Assembly: GCF_020880995.1 (NCBI RefSeq)
Contig: NZ_JAJISD010000007.1
Span: forward strand, 62,001 to 126,000
Reading direction: 5' to 3'
DNA from: Reyranella aquatilis
GTDB taxonomy: Bacteria > Pseudomonadota > Alphaproteobacteria > Reyranellales > Reyranellaceae
Length of the DNA: 64,000 nt
The translations under genes were made by a program, and so were the position numbers. Positions within the stretch are counted from its first letter, which is position 1; each line of letters opens with the position of its first letter. Positions 60,210 through 64,000 of the stretch are shown here, in pieces. Under the pieces are notes generated by a model that worked only from the letters and a program-made list of their open reading frames with translations, did no database searches and was not told where the DNA came from.

Positions 60210-61601
60210 ATGGGCTTCGTAATCTATGACCTCGAGACCACGGGCCTCAACAAACGGTTCGACCAGATCCTGCAATTCGCCGCGGTCCACACCGACGCGA
60301 ACCTTGTGGTGCAGGAGCAGGTCGAATTCGAGGGACGCCTTCGCCCCCACATCCTGCCTTCGCCCGGCGCCCTGCATGTTACGGGCGGCCACTACGCGAA
60401 CCTGATCGACCCGTTGCGGCCGTCCTACGACGCCATGCTGGGCGATATCTATGGAACGATGAAGCGTTGGACCCCGTCGATGTTCATTGGCTTCAACTCC
60501 ATCAGCTACGACGAAGAGGTCCTGCGCCAAGCCTTCTACGAGTCCCTGCGGGCGCCGATCTACGTCACCAACAGAGACGGCAATTCGCGCGGCGACCTGC
60601 TTAAGCTGGCGCGCGTGGTCGGGACCCTGCAGCCCGACGTCCTTAAGACCACCCGGGGTCAGGACGGCCGGCGCGTGTTCCGCCTGGCCGACCTCGCCCG
60701 GGCCAACGGCGTCCATCCCGGTCGATCGCACACCGCGTCGGCCGATGTCGCGACCACCTTGGCGCTTTGCCGGCTGATCGCCGCTGAAGCGCCGATCCTC
60801 TGGTCGAGCTTCATGCGGTTCTCAAACAAGGCCGAGGTTCTGAGCTTCATCGCCGAACGTGATGCGTTCTCGGTGTTCGAGTTCAAGCGAGGCGTGCAGG
60901 ACGTTCATCCAGTGACCGAGATCGGCTTCAAGCCCGCCGACAAGAACGTCCGCTACTGCCTGGACCTGACGGCGGACCTTGGCGCGCTACGGCGGATGAC
61001 GCCGGCGGAGCTGATGATCGAGATTGGCAAGCCTGACGGACCGATCCTGCGCATGAAGGCCAATGGCTCGCCGATCTTGGCCGAACTGTGGGAACTAGAC
61101 CAAGGGCAACTCGGCGACTTCACCGAGGCTGACCTGGAGACGACGGCCGCCAATGTGCGCGGCGACACGGCGTTCGTTCAGCGGTTGGTGGCCGCGGCCA
61201 TCGCCTCCGAAAGGGTCTGGCCGAAGTCCAAGTATGTCGAGTTTCAAATCTACGAGGGCTTCATCCAGGACTGGGACGAGGACGTATGCCGGCGATTCCA
61301 TGCCGCGGCCTGGAGGGATCGGCCAGCGCTGATTGACCGCTTCCAAGATCCGCGGCTGAAGAAGCTGGCCCGGCGATTAATCTATTTCGAACGACCTGAT
61401 CTTCTGGCCCCCGACATTCGCGGACAGATCGACCGGGCGATCTGGGGGCGCTTGAGGGGAAATGAGCCCGACGCCCCGGGCCGAAGCTACGCCGCCACGC
61501 TGCAGGAATTGGACGCCTTGGTGGCCGAGATCAAGATCGTCAGCCCGTCCCTGGCGAGCTACCGCGACCATCTTCAGGCACAGCTCGTTGCGGCCGCCTG
61601 A
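60210..61601 (+). CDS. DEDD-family 3'-5' exonuclease, ExoI (SbcB)-like
   Basis: The 463-residue protein aligns over most of its length with exodeoxyribonuclease I: FVIYDLETTGLNKRFDQILQFAAVHTDANL (acidic DLE, about 7-12), GFNSISYDEEVLRQAFYESL (second Asp region, about 95-110), RGDLLKLARV and HTASADVATTLALCRLI (His and last Asp, about 178-190). ExoI degrades single-stranded DNA from the 3' end. Here it could be the effector of the module. A housekeeping role is possible, but the gene lies on the mobile element in a regulator operon. Confidence 0.87.
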   Translation: MGFVIYDLETTGLNKRFDQILQFAAVHTDANLVVQEQVEFEGRLRPHILPSPGALHVTGGHYANLIDPLRPSYDAMLGDIYGTMKRWTPSMFIGFNSISYDEEVLRQAFYESLRAPIYVTNRDGNSRGDLLKLARVVGTLQPDVLKTTRGQDGRRVFRLADLARANGVHPGRSHTASADVATTLALCRLIAAEAPILWSSFMRFSNKAEVLSFIAERDAFSVFEFKRGVQDVHPVTEIGFKPADKNVRYCLDLTADLGALRRMTPAELMIEIGKPDGPILRMKANGSPILAELWELDQGQLGDFTEADLETTAANVRGDTAFVQRLVAAAIASERVWPKSKYVEFQIYEGFIQDWDEDVCRRFHAAAWRDRPALIDRFQDPRLKKLARRLIYFERPDLLAPDIRGQIDRAIWGRLRGNEPDAPGRSYAATLQELDALVAEIKIVSPSLASYRDHLQAQLVAAA

Positions 61602-61920
61602 GGTCATTTGGCCGACTCGCAGTAATCTTGCTCTGACCGACTGGGGCGTGCAAATCGGCCAGAGCTTGCACAGGATCCCGACCTCGGTCCGAGCATCCTG
61701 TAGCCGCCAAAGCTGCAGGGCGGCTAGCAGTTGAGAGCTACGGGATACGGGTGCGTATGAAGATGATGACAAAACTTGGCAATTCGCGCAATGATTACGC
61801 GATAAGCGACTGATACGTCCGAATTGCACTCCACACCACGCTGGACTTAGCGCCGCCATCACTCGCGCTTGGCTTGGTAACCATCGAAGACGTAGATCGA
61901 CAAATCTAGGCGATGGAGCC
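61602..61920. other. intergenic region between exonuclease and excisionase-like genes
   Basis: I see no convincing gene, hairpin terminator or repeat in these 319 bases. Local AT content rises around 61750-61810, so a promoter for the next gene may be there. Confidence 0.3.
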
Positions 61921-62301
61921 GTGTCGATGACGTCAAAACAACATCAGCCGGAACGCGATCAGCGTCACCCCGGACGCCGTCTCTCCAGCGGGTGCACTTC
62001 AACACCTTGTCGCGAGATGGAAAAGTCCGCTGGTGCAGCTCGGCCTGATCACCCGATCATGGCAGAAATTTTAGACGCACTTGCGCGAGCTAGGATTAAG
62101 AATGACATCGGTAAGCAGCGTCGTCTCGTCGAGTTCAAGGACGGTTGCCGCTATGGAAAATTTGGAAAGACCAAGGCTTACGAATTGATCGCCGAGCAGC
62201 GGATCAAGGCCTATAAATTGGGAGGCAAGACCATGATCGACCTCGACAGCGTTGACGAATTTCACGCCTCGCTGCCCAGAGTTGAATCAAGAGCAAGCTA
62301 G
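61921..62301 (+). CDS. excisionase/AlpA-like helix-turn-helix protein
   Basis: The C-terminal 60 residues (CRYGKFGKTKAYELIAEQRIKAYKLGGKTMIDLDSVDEFHASLP) form a MerR/excisionase-type HTH. The N-terminal part is not recognisable, so the start is uncertain: GTG 61921, ATG 61927 or ATG 62059 are possible. It converges on the integrase gene with a 4-base overlap; in that place a directionality factor for excision is likely. Confidence 0.6.
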   Translation: MSMTSKQHQPERDQRHPGRRLSSGCTSTPCREMEKSAGAARPDHPIMAEILDALARARIKNDIGKQRRLVEFKDGCRYGKFGKTKAYELIAEQRIKAYKLGGKTMIDLDSVDEFHASLPRVESRAS

Positions 62302-63593
62302 GCCGCAGACCGACTTAGCAAGACGGTGCGCCTCCCGTCACGAAGGCTGTCGAGCCGATCAGCCCAGTGCTGCATCAAACGTACACGCTCGGTCCAATAC
62401 TCCGCTCGGTTATAGATGCTGCGAATCTTGTTCTTGTCGCCCTTGCCAAGTTGGCGCCGCACCACCTCGTCGCGTCGCCGCCGCTTCTTTTCCTCCGTGG
62501 AATGGGCAAGTTGGGATTCAACGACATCGCCGTCGAACGCACCCTCCTCGTTGAGCAAGGTCGACGCTGTCGAACGGAAGCCGTGCGCGCAATGGTCGCC
62601 TCCGGGACCGGTATCGTAGCCCATGATCCGTAGAGCCTTGTTGAGCGTGTTGTCAGACATAGGCACATCATCATCGTATGAAAACAAGTAGCGGCATCGG
62701 CCGCTCAACTGCCGCAGCTTCAAAAGAATAGCGAGCGCCTGGCGGGAAAGAGGCACTTCGTGATCATCGCGCATCTTCATCTTCTCGGCGGGGATCAACC
62801 ATACCCGGTTCGCCTCGTCGAATTCGGTCCACTCCGCTAGCCGAAGCTCGCCCGGCCGCACCATGGTCAAGGCGATCAACTTGAGCGCGTAGCGCACTAA
62901 TCCGCCGTTTTTGGCGTCGTAGACTTCAATGCGGCGCATCAGGTCGCCAACCTCGTCCGGGTCGGTCAGAGCCGGGCGCGGGTTTGCCTTGGGTGCCTTG
63001 GTAAGCGCGTGCTTCAAATCGCGGGTGGGATCGCTGCTGCAATACGACGCGCCAATACCAAATTGGAAGACCCGCGAGGCCGTCGAGCGCAGCCGGCCGA
63101 CGGTATAGTAGCGGCCGCGGGCTTCGACGCGCCGCATCGCTGTCAGCAAATCGGGAGGCTCGATCTCACACAACGGTCGATCGCCGATCTCGCGATTGAG
63201 CTGGCCGAGATTCCAACGCTCCCGCTTGATCGTCGCTTTGGCCTTGTTTTCCTTCTCGAGCTTCTTGCTCACCCATTCCTCGCCGACCGTGCGAAAGGTG
63301 TGCTTTTGCTTCTCGTCGTCCTTTCGCTGCGCCTCGCGCACTGCGGCCGGATCCTGCCCCTGGTCTAGCAATTTCTCTGCGTCGTGCCGCTTCTCGCGGG
63401 CGGACTTCAGTCCGACGCCGGGAAAGGTGCCAAAGGACAGGTTCTTGCGTTTGCCGCCGAAACGGTAGCGGTAGAGCCACAGCCTAGTCCCATTGGGTCG
63501 CACCACAACGCTTAGGCCCTGGCCGTCAGCGAGCGTGTATTCCTTGTCGGCCGGCTTGGCATTGCGGATTTTGGTGTCGCTCAGTTCCTCCAT
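62298..63593 (-). CDS. int: tyrosine integrase (P4/DUF4102 type) of the ICE
   Basis: The 431-residue recombinase has a DUF4102 N-terminal domain (LSDTKIRNAKPADKEYTLADGQGLSVVVRPNGTRLWLYRYRFGGKRKNLSFGTFPGVGLKSAREKR) and a catalytic domain with RPGELRLAEW (first Arg), HGFRSTAST (His-x-x-Arg), LAHSTEE (second His) and a Tyr in SIYNRAEYW. It would recombine the element with the 3' end of the adjacent tRNA-Thr gene. I chose the ATG at 63593 because the family starts with this segment; the frame upstream runs into tRNA-derived sequence. Confidence 0.95.
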   Translation of the reverse strand: MEELSDTKIRNAKPADKEYTLADGQGLSVVVRPNGTRLWLYRYRFGGKRKNLSFGTFPGVGLKSAREKRHDAEKLLDQGQDPAAVREAQRKDDEKQKHTFRTVGEEWVSKKLEKENKAKATIKRERWNLGQLNREIGDRPLCEIEPPDLLTAMRRVEARGRYYTVGRLRSTASRVFQFGIGASYCSSDPTRDLKHALTKAPKANPRPALTDPDEVGDLMRRIEVYDAKNGGLVRYALKLIALTMVRPGELRLAEWTEFDEANRVWLIPAEKMKMRDDHEVPLSRQALAILLKLRQLSGRCRYLFSYDDDVPMSDNTLNKALRIMGYDTGPGGDHCAHGFRSTASTLLNEEGAFDGDVVESQLAHSTEEKKRRRRDEVVRRQLGKGDKNKIRSIYNRAEYWTERVRLMQHWADRLDSLRDGRRTVLLSRSAA

Positions 63594-63625
63594 GGGAGAG
63601 GTCCCTCGTAAACTGCGAAGCGCCA

Positions 63626-63662
63626 GTGTACCCGGCCTTTCAGGTGTACCCACAGTGTACCC
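63626..63662. repeat. three direct GTGTACCC repeats upstream of integrase
   Basis: GTGTACCC occurs at 63626-63633, 63644-63651 and 63655-63662, between the integrase start and the tRNA. They could be integrase arm sites or an autoregulatory operator. Confidence 0.5.
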
Positions 63663-63794
63663 AGAGAAGCCGGATTGCGTCGGACAGCCGCGAACGGCGC
63701 CGAGCGCCAATATACGCTCAAAGCCTGATTTTACGAGCGTTCTGAGTGGTCGGCGAACGAGCGCGGACGACAAAGAACTAGGCTGGATGGAAAA

Positions 63795-63870
63795 TGGTGC
63801 CCCGAGACGGAATCGAACCGCCGACCCCATCATTACGAATGACGTGCTCTACCAGCTGAGCTATCGGGGC
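63795..63870 (-). tRNA. tRNA-Thr (anticodon CGU)
   Basis: The minus strand gives a complete 76-base cloverleaf including encoded CCA: acceptor GCCCCGA/TCGGGGC, D stem GCTC/GAGC, anticodon stem CGTCA/TGATG with loop TTCGTAA (anticodon CGT), and T stem GGCGG-loop-CCGTC. It reads ACG codons. Its 3' end points toward the integrase, 201 bases away, so it is the probable attachment site of the ICE. Confidence 0.95.
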
Positions 63871-63942
63871 GCGGAGGCGGGTGTAAGGGAAAGGGAGCGC
63901 GGGCGCAAGGCGGCGTTTTCGGCCCCGTCCGGCGCCGCCTGC

Positions 63943-64000
63943 GGCCCCGTTTCTGGCCGCGTTTCTGGCCGCGATTCTGGCCTCGTTTCTGGCCGCATTT
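63943..64000. repeat. 12-bp tandem repeat at the window edge
   Basis: Units of form GGCCgCGTTTCT repeat at 63943, 63955, 63967 and 63979, with a partial fifth. The period is a multiple of three; on the minus strand it could encode RPET or NAAR repeats, so it may be part of a host gene beyond the window. Confidence 0.6.

Noticed and set aside
63594..63833. 80 extra N-terminal codons of the integrase frame
   Set aside because: The added residues come from tRNA and intergenic DNA; homology and the usual start begin at 63593.

Overview
The window is GC-rich and reads as accessory DNA of an alphaproteobacterium. The signs are a Trb-type conjugation cluster with DUF2274, DUF2840, DUF2285, DUF736 and DUF2493 companions, a RepA-type replication initiator, and a strawberry-notch helicase gene. 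I cannot name the genus from sequence alone. Almost everything appears to belong to one integrative and conjugative element (ICE). Its right end is a tyrosine integrase (62298-63593) beside a tRNA-Thr(CGU) gene (63795-63870). Its left end lies outside the window.

Layout. (1) 1-10442: copper resistance. A truncated TolC-type gene is followed by a leftward group: cytochrome c, CusF-like protein, cupredoxin, multicopper oxidase, second TolC protein, small lipoprotein, His/Cys-rich exported protein and CsoR repressor. A CsoR-like operator separates these from the divergent copper ATPase copA and a membrane adenylate cyclase. (2) 11195-31349: conjugation and replication backbone. LysR regulator, DUF2274, trbI-G-F-L-J-E-D-C-B, a ribbon-helix-helix protein, traG, relaxase, probable oriT, lytic transglycosylase, traF peptidase, DUF2840, iteron-like repeats, repA, HTH protein, a frameshifted DUF6499/DUF2285 gene, an 87-residue protein and an XRE regulator. 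(3) 31442-42404: metal cargo. A decayed stretch (TauE fragment, CDF transporter and winged-helix gene, the last two each with one in-frame stop) leads to an arsenic island with TauE, two MFS proteins, an ArsO-like flavoprotein, ArsR, ArsJ, GAPDH, an ArsR-ArsC fusion and divergent ACR3. (4) 42443-54474: element housekeeping genes, mostly leftward with long leaders: DUF736, membrane protein, broken flavin reductase, RadC, DUF2493, Toprim protein, strawberry-notch helicase and ParB. (5) 54959-61601: defence-like cargo. A zinc-ribbon/RES-domain protein, a leftover ArdC 3' end, and a ubiquitin-like conjugation operon (triple ubiquitin-like protein, E2, JAB peptidase, ThiF/E1) divergent from XRE repressor, ImmA/IrrE peptidase and an ExoI-like exonuclease. 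(6) 61921-64000: excisionase-like gene, integrase, tRNA-Thr and a 12-bp tandem repeat.

How it works together. The backbone would excise, transfer and briefly replicate the element. The copper genes oxidise, bind and export copper. The arsenic genes reduce arsenate for ACR3 export and also export it as arsenophosphoglycerate. The most interesting cargo is the ubiquitin-like module. Its two divergent promoters share a repeated operator-like sequence (CATGGAGnnGTCAnTA), which suggests one XRE/ImmA-controlled switch for both halves. Two families of repeated, structured leaders in front of the housekeeping genes are a second candidate for undescribed biology.
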